Shown here: positions 8,482-16,037 of the stretch, piece by piece | Numbering within the stretch: the stretch's first letter is position 1 | How the letters are laid out: each line of letters begins with the position of its first letter | Source of the DNA: DASZIT01 sp963709665 | Lineage (GTDB): Bacteria; Actinomycetota; Acidimicrobiia; Acidimicrobiales; RAAP-2 | Length of the DNA: 64,000 nt | Assembly: GCA_963709665.1 (NCBI GenBank) | Contig: CAVPWU010000003.1 | Coordinates: forward strand, 284,910-348,909 | Reading direction: 5' to 3' | The notes under the pieces: model-generated | Database searches by the model: none | Seen by the model: the letters and a program-made list of their open reading frames with translations, nothing else | Told to the model about the DNA's origin: nothing | Made by a program: the position numbers and the translations under genes

Positions 8482-9030
8482 TCAGCGGTCCATCTGGGTG
8501 CGGCGGGCTCGGAGGGGACGCTCGTACGAGCTGTCGGTGCGGTCCCGGGCCAAGGTGCCGGTGGCGGCCAGCAGGTCGGTCGCCCCCTCCGGGAGCCGCG
8601 AGGTCGGATCGGTGGCCCACTCGACCAGACAGAGGCGCACGGCGATGGCCCAGGTGCCCTGGCGGCGCTCGAACCGGTCGACATACCGGCCCCCGAAGAC
8701 GGTGAGCGGCGCCGCCGGGTCCCGCTCGGTCCCGACGAACGTGTAATAGGTCTCCACATGGGCCTCATCGCCGTCGAGCTCGATCGACGGGTTGGCCAGG
8801 TAGTGCTGGTGGCGGACCTGTCCAGCGTGGTACCCGAACGCCCAGTCGAGGAAGTCGTCGACCTCACCCACGAAGCCCACGTGGTCGTCGATGGCGCCGT
8901 CGTGGTAGGCCGAGCGGGCCAGCTCCCGGTCGAGCCGGTCCATCCCCCGGGTGTACCGGGTGAGGCAGTCGAGGATCTCGACCCGGTCGGCCACTTCGAG
9001 CAGTCGCCGTTCCTGTTCCTGGTTCAACAC
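8482..9030 (-). CDS. NTF2-like / SnoaL-type protein
   Basis: About 182 residues. The N-terminal pattern (RVEILDCLTRYTRGMDRLD, then a conserved HDGAIDDHVGF stretch) is that of SnoaL_4-type NTF2 folds, which include ring-hydroxylating dioxygenase beta-like proteins, dehydratases and isomerases. The conserved Tyr/Asp/His pattern suggests an enzyme, but the reaction cannot be read from sequence. GTG at 9030 is chosen because GGAGGG lies at the right distance upstream; the frame stays open further upstream without a better start. Convergent with the TetR gene, 12 bases between stops. Confidence 0.82.
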   Translation of the reverse strand: MLNQEQERRLLEVADRVEILDCLTRYTRGMDRLDRELARSAYHDGAIDDHVGFVGEVDDFLDWAFGYHAGQVRHQHYLANPSIELDGDEAHVETYYTFVGTERDPAAPLTVFGGRYVDRFERRQGTWAIAVRLCLVEWATDPTSRLPEGATDLLAATGTLARDRTDSSYERPLRARRTQMDR

Positions 9031-9052
9031 GTCGGTCCCTCCTGGGTGTCGC

Positions 9053-9700
9053 TCAGAGCGGCGGTCCGTCCCACCCGTCTCGGCTGACCACCTCGTCGAG
9101 GGGGCGCCGGGGCGCCGGGGCGAAGGTAGTCCCGGGCCGCAACCGGGCCACCGGCAGCAAGCAGCCCTGCACGTAGGTCGGGGGAATCCCAAGGAGCGAT
9201 GCCACCTCGGCCTGCCGGAGTAGATGGGTGGTGGTGATGCAGGTGCCGTAGCCGTGGGCGTGGAGCGCCAGCTGAAAGTTCCAGACGGCGGGGAAGACGG
9301 AGCCGTAGAGGGTGGCGGCCTGGAACGCCCGGTCATCGCCCTCGAACTCCGGAAGGTAGGGCTGGTAGCAGGGGATGACCAGCAGAGGCACCTCGGCCAC
9401 GTGCTCGACCAACCACTCGGTCGACGACATCATCCGCCCGAACCCGTCGGCGGGCAGGAGGTCGGAGACCAGGGCCCCGCCGGTCATCTGCAGGTAGGAC
9501 GCCCGGTAGAGGGCTCCGATGTCCCGGCGCCGGCCGACGTCGCTGACCACCACCCAGCGCCACGACTGCCGATTGGTGCCGTTGGCGGCATGCAGGCCCA
9601 CCCGGAGGCAGTCGCGCACCTCGGACAGGTCGACCGGGGCCTCGAGGTCGAGGGAACGGCGGGCGGATCGGGTGGCGGTCAGGAGGTGCTCGATGTCCAC
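9053..9700 (-). CDS. Nitroreductase-family flavoprotein
   Basis: About 215 residues, usual length for the family. The N-terminal TRSARRSLD followed by NGTNRQSWRWVVV is the FMN-binding signature region, and GYGTCITTTHLL is the central conserved Gly-rich segment. Family members reduce nitro groups, enones, quinones or act as dehydrogenases with FMN and NAD(P)H. It lies 22 bases upstream (in transcription order) of the NTF2-like gene and 23 bases downstream of the second P450 gene, so the three form a minus-strand operon driven from site 4. Confidence 0.85.
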   Translation of the reverse strand: MDIEHLLTATRSARRSLDLEAPVDLSEVRDCLRVGLHAANGTNRQSWRWVVVSDVGRRRDIGALYRASYLQMTGGALVSDLLPADGFGRMMSSTEWLVEHVAEVPLLVIPCYQPYLPEFEGDDRAFQAATLYGSVFPAVWNFQLALHAHGYGTCITTTHLLRQAEVASLLGIPPTYVQGCLLPVARLRPGTTFAPAPRRPLDEVVSRDGWDGPPL

Positions 9701-9723
9701 GACAGCTCCCGGGGTCGACGACC

Positions 9724-10974
9724 CTACGACCCGAACCGGACGGGGAGGGAAGTCGGGGAGCGGAACACCTGACCCCGGATGTGAGGGTCATCCCCCTGCG
9801 GATCGAGCCGCAGGTCGGGGAGGCGATCGAGCAGGAGGTTGAGGGCGACCCGCATCTCCACCCGGGCCAGGTGGATCCCCAGGCACATATGGGGGCCGTT
9901 TCCGAAGGAGATGTGCGGCTTGGGCTCGGGCCGGAAGAGATCGAACCGGTCGGGGTCGAGGTATCTCGTCTCCTCGCGATTGGCGGCGGCGAGCATCAAC
10001 ATGACGGTGGATCCGGCCGGGATCTCGACGCCTCCGACCTCGGTGTCCCGGGTCGCCATACGGGTGATGTTGAGGAGGGGCGCCTCGAGTCGGATCGACT
10101 CCTCGATGGCCTGGGGGATCAGGGTGCGATCGGAGCGCACGGCCTCAAGCTGGTCGGGGTTGGACAGCAACAGGTACAGAAGGTTTCCCGTCGAACGGAA
10201 GGTGGTCTCCACCCCGGCGGGGAGGAGGAGACGGAGGAAGGAGAAGATCTCTTCGTCGCTGAGCCGTTCCCCATCGAGCTCCGCCTGGGCGAGGGCGCTG
10301 ATCAGGTCGCCCTGGGGCACCGCTCGCCGTTCGTCGAGAATGTCGGCCATGTACTCCTTGACCTCCCGGGAGGCGGCGATGGCCTCGTCCTGCTTGGAGA
10401 GGAAGCTGAGGATGGCGATCGACCACTTCTGAAACTGCCGGTAGTCCTGGCGGGGCAGACCGAGGATCCCGGCGATGACCTGGGTCGGAAACGGAAAGGT
10501 GAACTCGCGGACCAGCTCGGCGTGGCCCCGGTCGGCGAATCGGTCGACCAGGCCGTCGGCGACGGTGGTGATCAGCTGGTCCTCCGACTCGACCAGGACC
10601 TTCTGACGGAAGGCGGTGGAGACCAGGGCCCGGTAGCGACGGTGCCGTTCCCCGTCCATCCCCAGGATGATGTGCTCCCCCATCACCGGGCCCATGATCA
10701 TGTCGATGATGTGGCCCGACGAGAAGGTCTCACCGTCGCGCAGCACCCGGGCGACGTCCTCGTACCCGTAGATGAAGAAGACCGGAAGGGCGTCGTCATG
10801 GGGCATCGCCGAGGCGTCGAGCCGCTGCACCGGGTGCTGGTGCCTCGCCTCGGCCAGCTCCGGGTACGGATCCCGGGCGTCACCGGCCACCGCGTCGTCG
10901 AAGAGACCGAACTCCTCGCCGTCGTCATCGGGCCGTCCCGTCCCGCCCACCGCTGCACCCGCTTCCCCCAGCAC
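9724..10974 (-). CDS. Cytochrome P450 (second of the cluster)
   Basis: About 416 residues. I-helix AGVETTF near residue 255, K-helix EESIR near 290, heme loop FGNGPHMCLG with Cys near 362. Clearly a different subfamily from the P450 at 171: the N-terminal halves share little. It is the first gene of a minus-strand operon with the nitroreductase-like and NTF2-like genes. The promoter at 11010-11038 places transcription start only about 30 bases before the ATG, inside operator site 4. No ferredoxin or reductase gene is seen nearby. Confidence 0.93.
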   Translation of the reverse strand: MLGEAGAAVGGTGRPDDDGEEFGLFDDAVAGDARDPYPELAEARHQHPVQRLDASAMPHDDALPVFFIYGYEDVARVLRDGETFSSGHIIDMIMGPVMGEHIILGMDGERHRRYRALVSTAFRQKVLVESEDQLITTVADGLVDRFADRGHAELVREFTFPFPTQVIAGILGLPRQDYRQFQKWSIAILSFLSKQDEAIAASREVKEYMADILDERRAVPQGDLISALAQAELDGERLSDEEIFSFLRLLLPAGVETTFRSTGNLLYLLLSNPDQLEAVRSDRTLIPQAIEESIRLEAPLLNITRMATRDTEVGGVEIPAGSTVMLMLAAANREETRYLDPDRFDLFRPEPKPHISFGNGPHMCLGIHLARVEMRVALNLLLDRLPDLRLDPQGDDPHIRGQVFRSPTSLPVRFGS

Positions 10975-10991
10975 CCCGTCGCCTCCCCGCT

Positions 10992-11006
10992 GACCTAAGA
11001 TTTGTT
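10992..11006 (+). promoter_or_regulatory. Operator site 4 (GACCTAAGATTTGTT), shared by divergent genes
   Basis: One mismatch from site 1 (first base G). It lies in the 87-bp gap between the divergent P450 and SDR genes, so one site could control both. Confidence 0.7.
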
Positions 11007-11009
11007 CAC

Positions 11010-11038
11010 ACGGTACCTACCGTGAGGGGAGGCGTCAA
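11010..11038 (-). promoter_or_regulatory. Promoter of the second P450 operon
   Basis: On the minus strand TTGACG (11033-11038) and TACCGT (11010-11015) are separated by exactly 17 bases, and the operator follows within three bases. No equally clear promoter is visible for the divergent SDR gene. Confidence 0.55.
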
Positions 11039-11061
11039 CGTGCGACAACGGGGGTGGTCCA

Positions 11062-11823
11062 ATGAGTGTGATCGGTGACCTCAGCGGTCGACGGGTACTG
11101 GTGACGGGCGCATCCAGCGGGCTCGGCGAGGCGATCAGCCGGGCCATCGTCGGTCAGGGAGGCACCGTGGCCATGCTGGCCCGACGCAAGCTGCGCCTCG
11201 ACGATCTGGTCGGCGAGCTCGGCGATCGGGCGATCGCCATCTCCTGCGATGTCACCGACCTCCCGGCGCTGGAGGTCAGCGTGGACCGGGCCGCCAATGC
11301 CCTGGGTGGGTTGGACGGGGCGGTGGCCGTGGCTGGCCGCATGATGGCAGGAGGCATCGCAACCGGGAGTCCCGAGCGTTGGCGAGAGCTGATCGACCTC
11401 AATCTGATCGGGCCATTGGCCACCGTACGCTTCGCGTTGGGACGATTCTCCGAGTCGGGTCGCCGAGACATCGTCATCGTCGGCTCAACCGGAGCGCTGA
11501 CACCGATGCCCGGGGTCGGGATCTACGCCGCCAGCAAGCGGGGCCTCGAGGGCGCCTTCGACAGTCTTCGTCTGGAGCTGGCTACTCGGGACATCAACGT
11601 CAGTCTGGTGATGCCCGGGATGTTCGAGACCGAGGGGCTCTCCTTGGAGGGCGTCATCATCGACGGCGAGGTGCCAGTCAGCGAGGCTCCGATGTTCGTG
11701 GAGGGCGGAGGGCCGGCACCTCCGGAGTCGTTGGCCGACTACATCGCCTTCGTGATGAGCCTGCCGGAGGGGGTCTGTGTGAATGAGCTGGTGGTGCGCC
11801 CCACCAGTCAGCTGCTTCCCTGA
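11062..11823 (+). CDS. Short-chain dehydrogenase/reductase
   Basis: Classical SDR of 253 residues: NAD(P)-binding TGASSGLG at about residues 14-21, catalytic Ser in VGSTGALT and YAASK (Tyr and Lys) near 155. The position after the cofactor motif carries ARRKLRL, compatible with NADP preference. Expected to interconvert an alcohol and a ketone or aldehyde, a natural follow-up to P450 hydroxylation. Followed after about 115 bases by the solute-binding protein gene, which has its own promoter and operator. Confidence 0.92.
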   Translation: MSVIGDLSGRRVLVTGASSGLGEAISRAIVGQGGTVAMLARRKLRLDDLVGELGDRAIAISCDVTDLPALEVSVDRAANALGGLDGAVAVAGRMMAGGIATGSPERWRELIDLNLIGPLATVRFALGRFSESGRRDIVIVGSTGALTPMPGVGIYAASKRGLEGAFDSLRLELATRDINVSLVMPGMFETEGLSLEGVIIDGEVPVSEAPMFVEGGGPAPPESLADYIAFVMSLPEGVCVNELVVRPTSQLLP

Positions 11824-11842
11824 GCGATCTCCCGAAAGACAG

Positions 11843-11871
11843 TTGACGCTCTCGTGCCGCACTCCTAGGCT
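11843..11871 (+). promoter_or_regulatory. Promoter of the solute-binding protein gene
   Basis: TTGACG (11843-11848), 17-bp spacer, TAGGCT (11866-11871), then operator site 5 beginning four bases later. Same geometry as the promoters at 5708 and 11010. Confidence 0.55.
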
Positions 11872-11875
11872 GCGG

Positions 11876-11890
11876 AACAAATATCAGGTT
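11876..11890 (-). promoter_or_regulatory. Operator site 5 (AACCTGATATTTGTT on minus strand)
   Basis: Two mismatches from site 1. Located at the predicted transcription start of the solute-binding protein gene. In site 3 and site 5 the plus-strand flank GGAACAAAT is identical. Confidence 0.7.
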
Positions 11891-11937
11891 TGCTGACGCA
11901 CCGGGGGCGTCTCTGAGAACCGGGGGGTTCGCACAAC

Positions 11938-13176
11938 GTGCCACGTCGTTTCCGATCGTTCTTCGCGGTGGTGGCGCTACTCGGCATCGCGGTCGGTGTC
12001 GTCCTCACCACCTCTGGGTCTGCCTCCGCCACACCGGCGCCAATCACGCTGGCCCTGGTGACGTCGCTGACCGGTGTCGGGGCCTCGGAGACCTCCGACG
12101 ACCCCGCCGGGTTCCTGGCCCGTATCGACCTCCAGAACGCCGAGGGCGGTGTCAACGGTCACAGGTTGATTCCCTTGGTCATCGACGATCAGACCAGTCC
12201 GTCCGAGATCACAACTGCGGTGCAGAGCGCCTTGGCCAAAGGTGCCTTTGGCATCGTGGCAGCCAGCCCCCTCTTCTTCCTGGCGGCCAAGTACCCACAG
12301 CAGGCGGGGGTGCCGGTGACCGGGTCGTACACCGACGGGCCTGAATGGGGGGAGCAGCCCTACACCAACATGTTCGCCTCCGACCTCGGGAGCCTGGATC
12401 CTTCCTATCCCGTCAACACCTTGGAGGGGAACGTCCTCAAGAGGTTCGGGGGGACCGTCCTCGGCTCCTATGGCTACAGCATCTCGCCGACGTCGAGTCG
12501 GGAGGCCGCCTCCAACGTCAAGTCGTTCGAGCACGTCGGCGGCAAGCCCGGCGTCCTGGACACCTCGGTCCAGTTCGGCTCGGTGGACTTCACCAGCGAG
12601 GCCCTGACCGCCGAGCAACACCACGTGGACGCCATCTTCCCCACCATGATCGACTCCTCGAACTACGCCCTGACCCAGGCCCTCGAACAGGCCGGGGTCA
12701 AGCTGAAGGCGGCGGTGTTCGCCACCGGCTACACCCCCACCGTGGTCCACTCGCCCGCCTGGGCCAGCCTGCAGGGCTTCGAGTTCCTGTCGATCTTCCG
12801 GCCGTTCTCGCTGCCCGACGCCGGCACCGTTCAGATGGCGGCCGCCCTCCAGAAGTACCAGCACTTCTCGAAGAACCAGTTCCCGACGCTGTTCCAGTAC
12901 GAGGCCTGGTCGGGCGCCAACCTGATGATCCAGGGCCTGCAGATGGCCGGACCCGATCCCACCCGGGCGGCGGTGATCAAGGACCTGAGAAGCATCAAGA
13001 ACTACACCGCCAACGGACTGCTCCCCGATCCGATCAACTACTCGACGGTCTTCGGCCACGATCCCCCCGAGCAGTGCGTGTGGGTGCTCCGGGCGGAGAA
13101 GAACGGATTTGTTCCCTACAAGCAGACGATCTGCGGAACCGACGTTAAGGGCACCTCTACGGCCAGCTCCTCTTAG
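11938..13176 (+). CDS. Secreted ABC-type solute-binding protein, branched-chain amino acid (Leu/Ile/Val) fold type
   Basis: About 412 residues. The N-terminus is a Sec signal peptide: two Arg, then a hydrophobic core FFAVVALLGIAVGVVLTT and an ASA-type cleavage site near residue 31; no lipobox Cys is visible. The mature part begins ITLALVTSLTG, and NAEGGVNGHRL and the IDDQTSP stretch are typical of periplasmic binding fold type I proteins that feed LivHMGF-type transporters. No permease or ATPase gene is in the window, so it either uses a transporter elsewhere or acts as a sensor. GTG 11938 start. Its operator site places it in the P450 regulon, suggesting it captures the pathway substrate. 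Confidence 0.88.
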   Translation: MPRRFRSFFAVVALLGIAVGVVLTTSGSASATPAPITLALVTSLTGVGASETSDDPAGFLARIDLQNAEGGVNGHRLIPLVIDDQTSPSEITTAVQSALAKGAFGIVAASPLFFLAAKYPQQAGVPVTGSYTDGPEWGEQPYTNMFASDLGSLDPSYPVNTLEGNVLKRFGGTVLGSYGYSISPTSSREAASNVKSFEHVGGKPGVLDTSVQFGSVDFTSEALTAEQHHVDAIFPTMIDSSNYALTQALEQAGVKLKAAVFATGYTPTVVHSPAWASLQGFEFLSIFRPFSLPDAGTVQMAAALQKYQHFSKNQFPTLFQYEAWSGANLMIQGLQMAGPDPTRAAVIKDLRSIKNYTANGLLPDPINYSTVFGHDPPEQCVWVLRAEKNGFVPYKQTICGTDVKGTSTASSS

Positions 13177-13259
13177 GTCGGTCGTGCCTCAGTCCGCCTA
13201 TTCCTGAGGTCGGGCACCGGGAGGCGTCCCCGGAGGACTGAGTTTTACGAGTCGTGTAC

Positions 13260-13290
13260 CAAATGTCCTACAACTCTTGCAGGACATTTG
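13260..13290. repeat. Stem-loop between the accessory cluster and tRNA-Ile
   Basis: CAAATGTCCT (13260-13269) and AGGACATTTG (13281-13290) are perfect inverted arms; inside them CAA and TTG pair again around a three-base loop after one mismatch. There is no T-run after it, so it is not a standard intrinsic terminator. It sits in the AT-richer 160-bp gap between the solute-binding protein gene and the tRNA gene. Possible roles are a transcription barrier or a recombination site. Confidence 0.6.
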
Positions 13291-13336
13291 AACTAGAACT
13301 GAAACTAACTAGAGCCTCTGAACGGGGACTCCGTGG

Positions 13337-13410
13337 TGGGGCTAGCTGGAATCGAACCAGCGACCTCAGCATTATCAGTGCTGCGCTCTAACCGACTGAG
13401 CTATAGCCCC
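13337..13410 (-). tRNA. tRNA-Ile (anticodon GAT)
   Basis: Full cloverleaf on the minus strand: acceptor GGGGCTA pairs with TAGCCCC, D-stem GCTC/GAGC, anticodon stem CAGCA/TGCTG with loop CTGATAA, T-stem GCTGG/CCAGC with TTCGATT loop, discriminator A, no encoded CCA. It lies just downstream of gyrA in transcription order, and its 3' end faces the accessory cluster. Confidence 0.97.
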
Positions 13411-13483
13411 GGAAACGGCATCGCGACGCTACACCACGTCCCCCGCCCCTCGGCACAGCCGGGAGGGGGTCGGACGTCGGGTC

Positions 13484-15967
13484 CTACTCCCCCCCGGCGG
13501 TCTCCCCGGCCACCGCCGCCACCGCCGCCACCGCATCCCCGTCGCCCAGGTTCATCACCCGGACCCCGGTGGCGTCCCGGCCCTGCGAGGCGATCTCCCG
13601 GACCGGCATGCGGATGACCACCCCGCTGGTGGAGATGAGGAGGATCTCGTCGTCCAGCGCCGCCATGAAGGCGGCCACCACCTTGCCCCGCTTGGCGGTG
13701 AGCCTGATGCCCCGCACCCCCTGGCCGCCGCGGCCCTGCGGGTTGAACCGCTCGAGCTTGGTCCGCTTGCCGAACCCGGCGTCGGTGACCAGCAGGATGT
13801 CGGCGTCGTCGCGGGCCACGTCGCACGACACCACCTCGTCGCCGGCCTTCAGCCGTACCCCCCGGACCCCGGCGGCGTCACGGCCCATGGCCCGGACGTC
13901 GGTCTCGTTGAACCGGATGGTCATCCCCGACTGGGTGACCAGGAACAGGTCGTCGTCGCCGGAGGTCTCCACCACCCGCACCAGCTCGTCACCCTCCCGG
14001 AGGTTGATGGCGATGAACCCCTCGCGTCGCGACTTGTCGTACTCGGCGAAGGAGGTCTTCTTGATCTGGCCCAGCTTGGTGGCGAACACCAGGTAGTGGT
14101 CGGCCGAGAAGTCGCGGGTGCCGATGATCGCCTGGATCTTCTCGCTGGGCGACAGCGGTAGCAGGTTGACGATGGCCGTCCCCCGGGCGGTCCGCTCCTT
14201 CATGGGGATCTCCAGCGCCCGCAGCCGGAACACCCGGCCCCGGTTGGAGAACAGCAGCAGGTGGGCGTGGGAGGTGGTGTGGACCACATCGTCGATGAGG
14301 TCCTCCTCCTTCAGCTTGGCCCCCTGCACCCCGCGCCCGCCCCGGCCCTGGGTCCGGAAGGAGTCGGCCGACACCGCCTTCACGTAGCCGGCCCGGCTCA
14401 TGGTGACCACCAGCTCCTCGTCGTCCACCAGGTCCTCGACGTTCATGTCGCCGGGATCGTGGGTGATGATCGACCGCCGCTCGTCGGCGAACTTCTCGCG
14501 GATGGTGCCCAGCTCGCCGGCGATGACGCTCCGGAGCTTGGCCGGGTCGGCCAGGATCGACTCGAGCTCGGCGATCTCCTCGAGGAGCTTGGCCATCTCC
14601 TCCTCGAGGTTGGCCCGGCCCAGCCGGGTCAGCCGGGCCAGGGTCATGTCGAGGATGTGGTTGGCCTGCTCCTCCGAGAACTCGAAGGGGGTGGCCTGCA
14701 GGGCGGCCATGGCCGCCGGCCGGTCCTCCGACCCCCGGATGGTGGCGATCACCGCGTCGAGCATGTCGATGGCCTTCAGCAGGCCCTCCACCACGTGGGC
14801 CCGGGCCCGGGCCTTGGCCAGCAGGAACTCCGACCGGCGGGTGACCACCTCGACCTGGTGGGCGATGTAGTGGGTGAGGATCTGGGCCAGGTTCAGGGTG
14901 CGGGGCACCCCGTCGACCAGCGCCACGGCGTTGACCGAAAAGCTGGTCTGCAGCGGCGTCTGCTTGTAGAGGTTGTTGAGGACCACGTTGGCGTTGGCGT
15001 CACGCTTGAGGCGCACCACCAGCCGGGTCTCGCCCCCGGCCGAGTCGTCCTGCAGCTCGGCGATGCCGTCGAGGTCGCCCGCCCGCACCAGGTCCTCGAT
15101 CCGCTTGGAGACGCTGGCGATGGAGGTCTGGTAGGGCATCTCCGTCACGATGATCCGGGTGGCGCCGTCGCGCCCCTCGGTGATCTCGGCCACCGCCCGC
15201 AGCTTGATGGAGCCCCGTCCGGTCCGGAAGGCGTCGAGGATCCCCTGGCGGCCCAGGATCAGGGCCCCGGTCGGGAAGTCGGGCCCCTTCACGAACTCCA
15301 TCAGGTCGTCGGGGGTGGCGTCGGGGTGCTCGAGCAGGTGGACGGTGGCGTCGATGACCTCGCCCAGGTTGTGGGGCGGGATGTTGGTGGCCATCCCCAC
15401 CGCGATGCCCTGGGACCCGTTGACCAGGATGTTGGGGAACCGGGCCGGGAGGACGGTCGGCTCCTCGGAGGTGGCGTCGTAGGTGGGCTCGAAGTCGACG
15501 GTGTCCTGGTCGATGCCGGCCATCAGCTCGAGGGCCAGCGACTCCAGCCGGCACTCGGTGTAGCGCATGGCCGCCGGGCCCTCGTCCGGCCCGGTGCCCC
15601 CGAAGTTGCCGTGGCCGTCGATCAGCGGGTGGCGCATCGAGAAGGTCTGGACCATCCGGGCCAGGGCCTCGTAGATGGAGGAGTCGCCGTGCGGGTGGTA
15701 GTAGCCCATCACGTCGCCCACCACCTGGGCGCACTTGGTGTGGGGCCGGTCGGGGCGGAGCCCCTTGTCGAACATGGAGTAGAGGATCCGGCGGTGGACC
15801 GGCTTCAGCCCGTCCCGCACGTCGGGCAGGGCCCGGGAGACGATGACCGACATGGAGTACTCGAGGAACGAGCGCTCCATCTCCTCCTGGATCTCGATGG
15901 GCTCGATGGACCCGGACACCGGCCCGTCGTCGGTGCCGGTGGTCCCGTCGTTGTCCCCTGGTGCCAT
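13484..15967 (-). CDS. gyrA: DNA gyrase subunit A
   Basis: 827 residues, normal length. Catalytic Tyr is in AAMRYTE at about residue 136; the quinolone-determining region reads HPHGDSSIYEALARM, with Ser at the position usually mutated in resistant strains. A GyrA box QGRGGRG is in the C-terminal beta-pinwheel, confirming gyrase rather than topoisomerase IV. Introduces negative supercoils with GyrB. It follows gyrB by 70 bases in the same operon direction. Confidence 0.98.
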   Translation of the reverse strand: MAPGDNDGTTGTDDGPVSGSIEPIEIQEEMERSFLEYSMSVIVSRALPDVRDGLKPVHRRILYSMFDKGLRPDRPHTKCAQVVGDVMGYYHPHGDSSIYEALARMVQTFSMRHPLIDGHGNFGGTGPDEGPAAMRYTECRLESLALELMAGIDQDTVDFEPTYDATSEEPTVLPARFPNILVNGSQGIAVGMATNIPPHNLGEVIDATVHLLEHPDATPDDLMEFVKGPDFPTGALILGRQGILDAFRTGRGSIKLRAVAEITEGRDGATRIIVTEMPYQTSIASVSKRIEDLVRAGDLDGIAELQDDSAGGETRLVVRLKRDANANVVLNNLYKQTPLQTSFSVNAVALVDGVPRTLNLAQILTHYIAHQVEVVTRRSEFLLAKARARAHVVEGLLKAIDMLDAVIATIRGSEDRPAAMAALQATPFEFSEEQANHILDMTLARLTRLGRANLEEEMAKLLEEIAELESILADPAKLRSVIAGELGTIREKFADERRSIITHDPGDMNVEDLVDDEELVVTMSRAGYVKAVSADSFRTQGRGGRGVQGAKLKEEDLIDDVVHTTSHAHLLLFSNRGRVFRLRALEIPMKERTARGTAIVNLLPLSPSEKIQAIIGTRDFSADHYLVFATKLGQIKKTSFAEYDKSRREGFIAINLREGDELVRVVETSGDDDLFLVTQSGMTIRFNETDVRAMGRDAAGVRGVRLKAGDEVVSCDVARDDADILLVTDAGFGKRTKLERFNPQGRGGQGVRGIRLTAKRGKVVAAFMAALDDEILLISTSGVVIRMPVREIASQGRDATGVRVMNLGDGDAVAAVAAVAGETAGGE

Positions 15968-16037
15968 GTGCAGTCTCAGTCCTTACCGTGTGCGTGACCG
16001 TGGAAGAGCCGGTCGGCCCGGGCGGGGCCGGCGGGGC

